Program-made: the position numbers and the translations under genes
DNA from: Eubacteriales bacterium
GTDB lineage: Bacteria > Bacillota > Clostridia > Lachnospirales > Lachnospiraceae
DNA: 59,234 nt
Assembly: GCA_030536555.1 (NCBI GenBank)
Contig: JAUNPU010000023.1
Location: 1 to 59,234 of the forward strand
Reading direction: 5' to 3'
The notes under the pieces: model-generated
What the model was told of the DNA's origin: nothing
Database searches by the model: none
Seen by the model: the letters and a program-made list of their open reading frames with translations, nothing else
Shown: positions 8,392 to 16,001 of the stretch, one piece after another
How positions within the stretch are numbered: the stretch's first letter is position 1
Layout of the letters: each line of letters starts with the position of its first letter

Positions 8392-9651
8392 TTACAACAT
8401 ATTCAATTGTTCCAACAACTCCCTCACTTCATCCACATCAGCATTCAGAGAATACTTTGGCATAGGTGCGATGCGTTCCACAGCATTAGGCTGCTTGAAT
8501 GCCGTTCCTGTAATTACGCAGACAACCGTATCTCCGGAATTGATTTTCCCCTCTCGCACTGCCTGCTTAAACGCTGCTACAGAAGAAGCAGAGGATGGTT
8601 CAGCACCGATACCCTCCCGTCCCAGATCCAGCATAGCCTCCAGAATTTCTTTATCACTGACAGCCATCGCCATACCTTGAGAATCACGAACTGCATGAAG
8701 CAGACGATGCCCTCCCTGCAGGGGACTGTTTCCGGAAATACTCTGTGCAATCGTTTTGGTACTGTCACCGTACATCCTTCCTTCATCTGCACCGCTGTCA
8801 ATCGCCTGCTTCAACCAGCAGACCGCTTCCGGTTGAACCGGAACCATTTTAGGAACTTTATCCGTAATTCCAAGTGCCGCCAGCTCGTTGTAGCCTTTCC
8901 ACGTTCCCCAGACACCCCCTCCGGTTCCCATGGGATGAAATGAATACTCAGGCACTCTCCCTAACTCTCCATAAATCTCATAAGCATACGTTTTCATAGC
9001 CTCGTGGCGAATCGGATTGATAAAGTTTACAAATGAATAGCAGTTTAATTCTGTAACCGCTTTGTCCAGCATATTCTCAATCTGCGTAAAATTCTCGAAA
9101 TTAAGTACTGCCGTATTTGCACCGTAAAGCGAAATCATCATTTTCTTCATATTGCTGGCCTGATACTCTACCATTATAACACTTGGAAAGCCAGCTCTGG
9201 CACTATAAGCGGCAAAAGACGCACCTGCATTTCCCGAACTATAGGTAATACCTCGTTTAATTCCAATATCCATTGCGTAACTGATAGCCAATGAATACCC
9301 TCTGTCCTTAAAACTGCCAGTCGGCATTAAAGTATCATTTTTAAAATACAAATTATCGATTCCCAAAGATGGTCCAAGATATTTGGATTTGACCAGCGGA
9401 GTACCACCTTCTCCAAGACTAACAATATTCTTCTCAGAAACCCCCGGCATAAAGTCCCTGTAACGCCAGATGGAATCCCTCTTATAGTCTCTGAGTACAT
9501 CAATAGACTGCTTGAATCCATCCAGGTCATATTGAACCTCTAATAACCCTCCACAGTGAGGACACAGATTCACGTGACTGCGCACGTCCACCTCTTCTCC
9601 ACAAGAGTCGCAACGGAAACAGACAGCGTTTCCACTTCTCTTTTCAGACAT
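8392..9651 (-). CDS. Threonine-synthase-like PLP-dependent lyase with zinc ribbon
   Basis: About 419 residues, fold-type II PLP enzyme. It opens with a CxxC...CxxC zinc ribbon (CFRCDSCGEEV, LCPHCGG). Next come the PLP lysine in TGSFKDRG, the substrate loop SSGNAGASFAAY and the phosphate-binding GTGGGVWGTW. It resembles ThrC, but this subgroup also includes diaminopropionate ammonia-lyase-like and dehydratase-like enzymes. The operon setting beside RidA, an amidohydrolase and an importer argues for catabolism rather than threonine synthesis. ATG at 9651 is chosen because AAGGAG lies 7-8 nt upstream; a TTG at 9669 has no such site. Confidence 0.88.
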   Translation of the reverse strand: MSEKRSGNAVCFRCDSCGEEVDVRSHVNLCPHCGGLLEVQYDLDGFKQSIDVLRDYKRDSIWRYRDFMPGVSEKNIVSLGEGGTPLVKSKYLGPSLGIDNLYFKNDTLMPTGSFKDRGYSLAISYAMDIGIKRGITYSSGNAGASFAAYSARAGFPSVIMVEYQASNMKKMMISLYGANTAVLNFENFTQIENMLDKAVTELNCYSFVNFINPIRHEAMKTYAYEIYGELGRVPEYSFHPMGTGGGVWGTWKGYNELAALGITDKVPKMVPVQPEAVCWLKQAIDSGADEGRMYGDSTKTIAQSISGNSPLQGGHRLLHAVRDSQGMAMAVSDKEILEAMLDLGREGIGAEPSSASSVAAFKQAVREGKINSGDTVVCVITGTAFKQPNAVERIAPMPKYSLNADVDEVRELLEQLNML

Positions 9652-9686
9652 ACTATCTCTCCTTTTCAAAAGGTCTCTTTACTGCA

Positions 9687-10142
9687 TTATTTGAGTTCAA
9701 AGATTGCTTCAATCTCCACGCTCAAGTTAGCCGGCAGAGTATTGGTTGCTATGGCAGAACGGGCGTGGCGTCCATCCTCTCCCCAAATATCAATCAGAAG
9801 CTGAGACGCGCCATTGACTACTGCAGGTTGTGCAAAGAACTGGTCATCGCTTGACACGAAGGCAAGCAGTTTCACTACTTTGCGTATACGATTCAAATCA
9901 CCCAGACTGGAATGCAGAGCGGCCAGCATATTAATTATACAATATCTTGCTCCAAGCTGAGCTTCCTCCAATGTTACATCAGCTCCAACTTTTCCTTCAA
10001 TACGATGATCCTTATAGAAACTTCCCTGTCCGGAGGCAAACAGTACGTTACCAACCTGCCGAAACGGCAGAAATTTTCCTACCGGAGCCGGAGCTTCTGG
10101 TAATTCAATATCAAGTTCTTTCAATCTTTCATAAACATCCAT
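9687..10142 (-). CDS. RidA-like protein of the catabolic operon
   Basis: 151 residues, the longer YjgF/RidA subgroup (similar in length to members paired with amino acid catabolic genes). It retains the arginine in GEDGRHARSAIATNTLP and the glutamate in LSVEIEAIF, so imine hydrolysis is plausible. It sits directly upstream of the PLP lyase, 35 bp apart. A likely role is to hydrolyse the enamine/imine released by that lyase. AGGAGG precedes the ATG. Confidence 0.9.
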   Translation of the reverse strand: MDVYERLKELDIELPEAPAPVGKFLPFRQVGNVLFASGQGSFYKDHRIEGKVGADVTLEEAQLGARYCIINMLAALHSSLGDLNRIRKVVKLLAFVSSDDQFFAQPAVVNGASQLLIDIWGEDGRHARSAIATNTLPANLSVEIEAIFELK

Positions 10143-10159
10143 ATTCTATCCTCCTAAAC

Positions 10160-11107
10160 TTAACACATAACGCAGGCTACATAGTGACCAGGAGCTATCT
10201 CACGAAGCTTCTGGGGTTCCTTACACCGTTCACAGGCATGGGGACAACGAGGCGCAAAACGACAACCGGGCGCAGGATTAATCGGATTCGCTACTTCACC
10301 AGAAAGCACATGTCTCTCCCTGTTTCTATGAGAAAGATCCGCAATGGGAATTGCAGACAATAGTGCTTTGGTATAGGGATGTGCCTGATAACGAAACATT
10401 TCTTCTTTGGTCGCATATTCAACTACGGTTCCCATATACATAACCATAATCTTGTCACTGATGTGGCGTACAACACAAAGATCATGGGTAATAAACATAT
10501 AAGATAACTTTTTCTGATCCTGCAGGTCCATCAGCAAATTCAGAATCTGTGCCTGAATGGATACGTCAAGAGCAGATACCGGCTCGTCACAGACAATAAA
10601 CTTTGGATCAACTGCCAGAGCGCGAGCCAATCCAACTCGTTGTCGGCGCCCGCCATCCAGTTCATGTGGATATGTGTTAACATACCGGTTCGGCAATCCG
10701 CACATATCCATAAGTTCACCAACCCGTTCCTGAATTTCCCGGTTAGATTTCAGCAGACCGCAGACCTTAATAGGTTCTGCAATGATACTGCTGATTGACA
10801 GACGGGGATTCAGAGAAGTAAACGGATCCTGGAAAATCATCTGCATGTTTCGATGCACTTTTTTCATATCCTGTTTGGAATAATTCAGTATATTCTCGCC
10901 ATCATACAATACTTCACCATCCGTAGCTTCCAGCAACCGGAGAATTGTGCGTCCCAAAGTAGATTTACCGCAGCCGGACTCCCCGACTACCCCCAGTGTT
11001 TCTCCCGGCTGAATCTGAAAACTGACATCATCCACTGCATGCAGAATACCTGCCGGAGTCTTAAAATATTTTTTTACATTTCTCGCCTCAATCAGAGGAA
11101 CACCCAT
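10160..11107 (-). CDS. Peptide-type ABC transporter ATP-binding protein (OppF/DppF)
   Basis: About 315 residues. Walker [11 protein letters not shown]-loop MIFQDPF, a signature region reading [16 protein letters not shown], Walker [13 protein letters not shown] and the H-loop THD are all visible. The C-terminal oligopeptide-transporter Fe-S-type cysteine cluster is also present ([14 protein letters not shown]). The signature is LDGGRR rather than the usual LSGGQ, a notable double change. ATG at 11107 with AAGGAGG upstream is preferred over an upstream extension into oppD. The gap to oppD is 1 nt. Confidence 0.95.
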   Translation of the reverse strand: MGVPLIEARNVKKYFKTPAGILHAVDDVSFQIQPGETLGVVGESGCGKSTLGRTILRLLEATDGEVLYDGENILNYSKQDMKKVHRNMQMIFQDPFTSLNPRLSISSIIAEPIKVCGLLKSNREIQERVGELMDMCGLPNRYVNTYPHELDGGRRQRVGLARALAVDPKFIVCDEPVSALDVSIQAQILNLLMDLQDQKKLSYMFITHDLCVVRHISDKIMVMYMGTVVEYATKEEMFRYQAHPYTKALLSAIPIADLSHRNRERHVLSGEVANPINPAPGCRFAPRCPHACERCKEPQKLREIAPGHYVACVMC

Positions 11108-11108
11108 T

Positions 11109-12116
11109 TCACTTTCCCTCCTTCTCATCAAACAGATGGCACTTAATACCGTGACTGCCATTCATATGCATCTCAGGATTTTCTTTCAGACACCGCTCCG
11201 TACAATGTGGACATCTGGGTGCAAAGCTGCAGCCCTCAGGCAAATCAGTCGGATCAGCCACAAAACCGGGAATTGGATCCAGCCTGTCTACCGTTGTTGT
11301 CAGATCCGGAATACATTGAAACAAACCGGTCGTATACGGATGATTCTCTTTTCTTGCATAAATGTCTTCAACCGTACCAAGTTCAACAACTTCACCGGCA
11401 TACACAATAGCAACTGTATCGCAGAACTCCGCCACAACGCCAAGATCATGTGTGACCAAAATCATAGCAGAATTAAATTTTTCTTTCAATCTGCTCATCA
11501 ATTCCAGAATCTGCGCCTGAATAGTTACATCCAACGCAGTTGTAGGTTCATCAGCCAGAAGAAGCTCCGGCTCTGCAACCAAAGCCATAGCAATCACAAT
11601 TCTTTGTTTCATTCCACCGGAAAACTGATGTGGATACTCATGTTTCCGTGCAGGTGGGATACCAACCATCAACATAATCTCATCTACCTGATGTTCCATT
11701 TCCTTCGCTGACATTTCAGGAAAATGAAGCTTCAGAACCTCTAATATCTGATTACCTACGGTGATAACCGGATTCAAACTGGTCATCGGATCCTGAAAAA
11801 TCATAGAAATACGATGTCCACGAAGATTCAGCATCTCCTTGTGAGAGGCCTTCAAAATATCGATACCATCATAAACAATGCTCCCTCTGGTGACCTCACC
11901 CACCTTAGAAGGCAGCAGGCGTAAAACGGATAAAGCCATTGTCGTTTTACCTGCACCTGTCTCTCCAACCAGGCCAAGTTTTTCGCCTCGTTTGAGTTCA
12001 AGTGAAAAACCATTCAGTGCATGAACTACAGCTTCATCTGTGTTATATTGAACATGAAGATCTTTAATTTCCAGTACGGTCTTATTGTCTGAATTGCTAT
12101 TCAATTCTTTTCCCAT
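11109..12116 (-). CDS. Peptide-type ABC transporter ATP-binding protein (OppD/DppD)
   Basis: About 335 residues. Walker A GETGAGKTT, signature FSGGMKQR, Walker [13 protein letters not shown], and the C-terminal [14 protein letters not shown] cysteine cluster. Two adjacent ATG codons (12119 and 12116) follow GGAGGTGTC; the second has the better 7-nt spacing. It partners the OppF-type ATPase at 10160 to power the permeases at 12130 and 13038. Confidence 0.95.
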   Translation of the reverse strand: MGKELNSNSDNKTVLEIKDLHVQYNTDEAVVHALNGFSLELKRGEKLGLVGETGAGKTTMALSVLRLLPSKVGEVTRGSIVYDGIDILKASHKEMLNLRGHRISMIFQDPMTSLNPVITVGNQILEVLKLHFPEMSAKEMEHQVDEIMLMVGIPPARKHEYPHQFSGGMKQRIVIAMALVAEPELLLADEPTTALDVTIQAQILELMSRLKEKFNSAMILVTHDLGVVAEFCDTVAIVYAGEVVELGTVEDIYARKENHPYTTGLFQCIPDLTTTVDRLDPIPGFVADPTDLPEGCSFAPRCPHCTERCLKENPEMHMNGSHGIKCHLFDEKEGK

Positions 12117-12129
12117 CATGACACCTCCA

Positions 12130-13023
12130 TTAATTTTTAGTTCTGGGATCCAGTGCATCGCGAAGACCGTCGCCAATGAAATTAACTGCCATAACTGCTA
12201 ATGCAATGCAAATACCAGGAATCAGCCCTAAATACGGGTAATATCGGATATGAGCTTTATTTTCAGACAGGATGGTTCCCCATTCCGGCGTAGGTGAAGA
12301 AACGCCAATTCCCAGGAAGCCAAGAGACGCAATACTCAAAATAACCTGCCCCAGTGTCAATGTCGCAGATACAATAACAGGCCCCATGCCATTCGGCAAA
12401 AGGTGTTTCATAATAATACGAGCTGAGCTCGTTCCACAACACTTGGCTGCCTCAATAAATTCCTGATTACGCAAAGTCATAATCGAAGAACGTACCACTC
12501 GGGTAAAACGGGGAATCTGTGAAATAGACAACGCTATCAGTAATTTATCTACTCCTGTTCCCAGTGCTGCAACAACTGCCATGGACAACAACATTGCAGG
12601 AATCGCCATAAACATATCCACGATACGCATAATCACATTATCAACTCTGCCACCAAAGTAACCTGCAATTCCTCCAAGAATACATCCTGCAACAAAAGAA
12701 ATCGCTACAACAGCAAGACCCATAAACAGTGAAATTCGACCTCCGTAAACAACTCGTGCAAACAGATCACGTCCAAACTGGTCTGTACCAAACCAATATT
12801 CCAGACAAGGTTTTGTAAATTTATCTACAATATTCATCTTAACAACACTGTCATACGGAACATATAACGGCGCCGCTAAAATAGCAAGCATCATAAATAA
12901 AAGCATGAACAAACCAACCATAGCCAGTTTATTCTTACGAAATCTGAACCAAACCATCCCCCACAGGCTGCGTCCAGTTTTTATTCTTTCAGGAGCTTTT
13001 TTCTCCTTAGCTGTATTCATCAT
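12130..13023 (-). CDS. Peptide-type ABC permease (OppC/DppC)
   Basis: 297 residues. One N-terminal membrane segment follows a basic cytosolic leader, then the DppC-type core with about five further segments. The EAA loop reads EAAKCCGTSSARIIMKHLLPN. The motif FGTDQFGRDLFARVVYGGR near residue 80 is typical of OppC/DppC. GGAGG precedes paired ATG codons. The C-terminus ends DGLRDALDPRTKN, as in the family. Confidence 0.95.
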   Translation of the reverse strand: MMNTAKEKKAPERIKTGRSLWGMVWFRFRKNKLAMVGLFMLLFMMLAILAAPLYVPYDSVVKMNIVDKFTKPCLEYWFGTDQFGRDLFARVVYGGRISLFMGLAVVAISFVAGCILGGIAGYFGGRVDNVIMRIVDMFMAIPAMLLSMAVVAALGTGVDKLLIALSISQIPRFTRVVRSSIMTLRNQEFIEAAKCCGTSSARIIMKHLLPNGMGPVIVSATLTLGQVILSIASLGFLGIGVSSPTPEWGTILSENKAHIRYYPYLGLIPGICIALAVMAVNFIGDGLRDALDPRTKN

Positions 13024-13037
13024 CTAACCCTCCTTTC

Positions 13038-13961
13038 TCAACCTTCAAGCTTAACTCTCGGATCAATTAATGCATAAATAATATCAACAATAAGGTTAAT
13101 GATGCCAACAAAGACTGCAACAAAAATAAGCGTTCCCATAACCACCGGAATATCTCGGCCTTTCACTGCATTAATCAGCAAGGAGCCAATTCCCGGAATG
13201 GAAAATACAGCTTCCGTAATAACAGATCCCCCCATACAGGATGCGAAGGAGATACCAACCTGAGTAACAACCGGGAGCATACCATTCCGAAGCACATGAT
13301 GCATCACAACACGTCTCTCGTCTGCCCCCTTTGCACGGGCAGTACGAATGTAATCCTGTTTGATCACGTCCAGCATACTGGTACGAGTCATACGCAATTG
13401 AGAAGCCAGAATATTTGCACTTAATGTAATTGCCGGTAAAATAAAATGCCGCAAGGAACCCACTCCGGATGCCGGAAGCCAGTTCAATGTCAGGCAGAAC
13501 AAAATCTGACACATCATTGCAAACCAAAAAGATGGCAGCGAGAACAGAATCAAAGCCATTGCTAAAGATGCATAGTCAATTGCATGATTCTGCCGAATTG
13601 CTGCGATAATTCCCATCGGAATACCAACAATAACAGCAATCGACATTGCCAGAGATCCCAGAAGGATTGTATAAGGAATGCGATGCAGAAACTCCGGAAG
13701 TACCTCATAAGAACTAAGCCAGGATGTTCCGAAATCTCCGTGCAGTACATTCCATATGTATTGGATATATTGAATTATAATCGGCTGATCCAGCCCCATC
13801 TCAGCTCTTTTAGCCTGCAGTGCTGCCTCTGTAGCATCTGGTCCAAGAATTGTAACCGCCGGATCTCCCGGAGCCAGACTGAGAACTACAAAAATGATAA
13901 ATGTAATTCCAAGCACAACAGGTATCAGCTGCAGCAAACGCTTACAAATGTATTTGAACAA
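13038..13961 (-). CDS. Peptide-type ABC permease (OppB/DppB)
   Basis: 307 residues with six predicted membrane segments. The N-terminal MFKYICKRLLQLIPVVLGITF, the RTARAKGADERRVVMHHVLRN coupling (EAA-like) loop and the C-terminal YALIDPRVKLEG are typical of DppB. The start codon is TTG at 13961, placed 7 nt after a strong GGAGG. It follows the binding-protein gene after an intercistronic hairpin. Confidence 0.95.
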   Translation of the reverse strand: MFKYICKRLLQLIPVVLGITFIIFVVLSLAPGDPAVTILGPDATEAALQAKRAEMGLDQPIIIQYIQYIWNVLHGDFGTSWLSSYEVLPEFLHRIPYTILLGSLAMSIAVIVGIPMGIIAAIRQNHAIDYASLAMALILFSLPSFWFAMMCQILFCLTLNWLPASGVGSLRHFILPAITLSANILASQLRMTRTSMLDVIKQDYIRTARAKGADERRVVMHHVLRNGMLPVVTQVGISFASCMGGSVITEAVFSIPGIGSLLINAVKGRDIPVVMGTLIFVAVFVGIINLIVDIIYALIDPRVKLEG

Positions 13962-13981
13962 CTTAATTCCTCCTTTTAAGA

Positions 13982-14005
13982 GGGAATGCTGAAATCAGCA
14001 TTCCC
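13982..14005 (-). terminator. Intercistronic hairpin after the binding-protein gene
   Basis: GGGAATGCTG (13982-13991) pairs perfectly with CAGCATTCCC (13996-14005). On the minus strand it is followed by TCTTAAAAGG rather than a clean T-run. It is probably a partial terminator or mRNA-stabilising hairpin that keeps binding-protein mRNA above permease mRNA, as is common in peptide ABC operons. Confidence 0.65.
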
Positions 14006-14057
14006 CGTCATAGCCTGACATATTCCATATTTTACCATTACAAAACACTAAACAGTT

Positions 14058-15659
14058 CTACCAAGTCCAGTCATAGAAATAGACAACACCCAGAGGATAA
14101 ACTTTAATGCCCTGCAGATCTGCACGATAAGCTATCGTAGCCGTGTCTGCAAACAATGGCACTTCATATGCCTCATCGGTACAAATATCAACCATCTGCC
14201 GATACAGTTCCTTACGATCTTCTCCCTGCGCCTTACGAGCCTCCATACCCAGATCATAAATTTCCTTGGTACGGGGATGCTGATTATTCAGAGTCTGCGC
14301 ATAGTTTGCCTCCGTAGCCATGAAGAAGTTCAGGAATCCATCGGCATCCAACAGCGAACTGCTGGTCTTACGAATCATTCCGCCATAAGTACCGCCGTAC
14401 CACATATCATTGAAAGTAGGTGTATCAACCGCATTGATAACACAATTGATACCAATTTCCATCAACTGTGCCTGAATAATCTGTGCAGCAGCGTCACACT
14501 CGCTTCCAGCCACAACAATAATTTCGAATTCTTCATTATTGTAATTAGAAGCAGCCAGATATTCCTTCGCCTTTTCTACATCCCGCTCAATAACCTTGTA
14601 ACCTTCCGGATGAGCTGAATAAGAAGCACACATATCGATATCAATACGAGAAGCATAGCCTTCTGTAGTGCCAGCAATAACATCCTCCTTATTAATTGCA
14701 TACTGAACAGCCTTACGGAAATTATCATCTGCGGCAGGCTGCCCTTTGTTGGAACTGAGGTGAAGAGTCACACGTCCTGCAGAATCTCCACTCTCCCATA
14801 CAGCACCTGATTGTTCATTCAAATTCAGACAGTTGCTGATTGCCGGAGCATTGATTGCATCAATATCACCATTCTCTAAGGAAATAATCTGGGTGGTAGC
14901 ATCCGTCATAATTCGAATATAAATGTTTTTAATTGCTGCCGGTCCATTCCAGTAATCCTCGAAGGCCTCCAACGTAACGGTATCTCCACTGACAGCAGAA
15001 ACGAACTTGTATGGACCGGTTCCGATTGGAGCTTCCTGATAACCTTCAGCGCCGGCACTTTCAAAGTATGCTTTGCTGATGATTCCACCTGCGCGAGATG
15101 CACAACCATTCAGAAATGCCGCATAAGGAGCTGTTAAATATATATTGACCGTATTGTCCTCACCGACTTCTGCATGATCATAGTTAATGATTAACGCCTT
15201 ACCTGTGGAATTTTGCACAGACTGGTCAAAGCTGAATACAACATCCTCAGGTGTCATTTCACTGCCATCATGGAATTTCACACCCTCACGAATCTTAAAG
15301 GTATAGCACAGACCATCTTCCGAAACAGACCACTCTGTTGCCAGACATGGTTTTAACGTACCATCAGCATTCAGAAATACCAATGTATCATAAATGTTAT
15401 TCAATACCAGATAGTCATTACCGTTTGATCCCTCTGGACCACACGGATAGAAACGGGTTGGTTCTCCGCTGGTAGCAAGAATCGCGGAATCTTTTTTCTC
15501 TCCTGACTGACCATCTGCAGGAGCACTTTCACCAGCAGTGCTCTCACCGGCAACAGGGGCTTCTGTTGGTGCCTTCTGACCACCACAACCGGCCAACAGG
15601 GACATGGACATGGCTGCAACCAATGTCAGACCAATAACTTTTCCAATTCGTTTTTTCAT
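14058..15659 (-). CDS. Peptide-type solute-binding lipoprotein (SBP_bac_5)
   Basis: 533 residues. Signal peptide with lipobox LLAGC (Cys at about residue 25), then a Ser/Glu/Ala-rich linker, then the large DppA/OppA-type binding fold (FKIREGVKFHDGSEMTPEDVVFS is the family signature). It captures substrate outside the membrane for the permeases downstream. First gene of the operon behind the sigma-54 promoter at 15739-15754; AGGAGG precedes the ATG. The substrate could be a peptide, an acylated amino acid or another small compound; the enzymes downstream favour an amino acid derivative. Confidence 0.95.
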   Translation of the reverse strand: MKKRIGKVIGLTLVAAMSMSLLAGCGGQKAPTEAPVAGESTAGESAPADGQSGEKKDSAILATSGEPTRFYPCGPEGSNGNDYLVLNNIYDTLVFLNADGTLKPCLATEWSVSEDGLCYTFKIREGVKFHDGSEMTPEDVVFSFDQSVQNSTGKALIINYDHAEVGEDNTVNIYLTAPYAAFLNGCASRAGGIISKAYFESAGAEGYQEAPIGTGPYKFVSAVSGDTVTLEAFEDYWNGPAAIKNIYIRIMTDATTQIISLENGDIDAINAPAISNCLNLNEQSGAVWESGDSAGRVTLHLSSNKGQPAADDNFRKAVQYAINKEDVIAGTTEGYASRIDIDMCASYSAHPEGYKVIERDVEKAKEYLAASNYNNEEFEIIVVAGSECDAAAQIIQAQLMEIGINCVINAVDTPTFNDMWYGGTYGGMIRKTSSSLLDADGFLNFFMATEANYAQTLNNQHPRTKEIYDLGMEARKAQGEDRKELYRQMVDICTDEAYEVPLFADTATIAYRADLQGIKVYPLGVVYFYDWTW

Positions 15660-15738
15660 TTTATAATCCTCCTATCTATTTTTGAGATGCAGCTCATGCA
15701 AATTTCATGTGTTACATCTCTTTCTGCCTATATTAAAG

Positions 15739-15754
15739 AGCAATTTTCATGCCA
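15739..15754 (-). promoter_or_regulatory. Sigma-54 (-24/-12) promoter of the catabolic operon
   Basis: On the minus strand TGGCATGAAAATTGCT matches the consensus TGGCAC-N5-TTGCW with one mismatch. The GG and GC dinucleotides are spaced exactly as required. Predicted transcription start is near 15728, giving a leader of about 70 nt to the ATG at 15659. The neighbouring gene encodes a sigma-54 activator, which supports the call. Confidence 0.88.
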
Positions 15755-15937
15755 AATTTATTTTTTACCATCCAATGACAGTTTCTTTTTTACATTTTAA
15801 TATTTGACATGATTTTTTCATAGAAATCATAAATACCACAGTAATAAAGCAAAGAATCCCCTTCTTAACCTGTGTCTATTTATATTTTTTCAGACAATCC
15901 GCAGTATGTGCTCACTACTATATATCCTATCAAAATA

Positions 15938-15976
15938 CCCGTTAATCCCATTGTTATGAAAAATGGGATTAACGGG
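15938..15976 (-). terminator. Perfect 15-bp inverted repeat between activator gene and operon
   Basis: CCCGTTAATCCCATT (15938-15952) pairs without mismatch with AATGGGATTAACGGG (15962-15976) around a 9-nt loop. On the minus strand it lies 26 nt after the activator stop and is followed by TATTTTG, so it can be a terminator. It is also about 190 bp upstream of the sigma-54 promoter, a usual position for an enhancer-like activator site. The rest of 15660-16001 shows only the sigma-54 promoter and AT-rich DNA. Confidence 0.7.
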
Positions 15977-16001
15977 ATTTTTAACCATTATCCTGCTCAA
16001 T

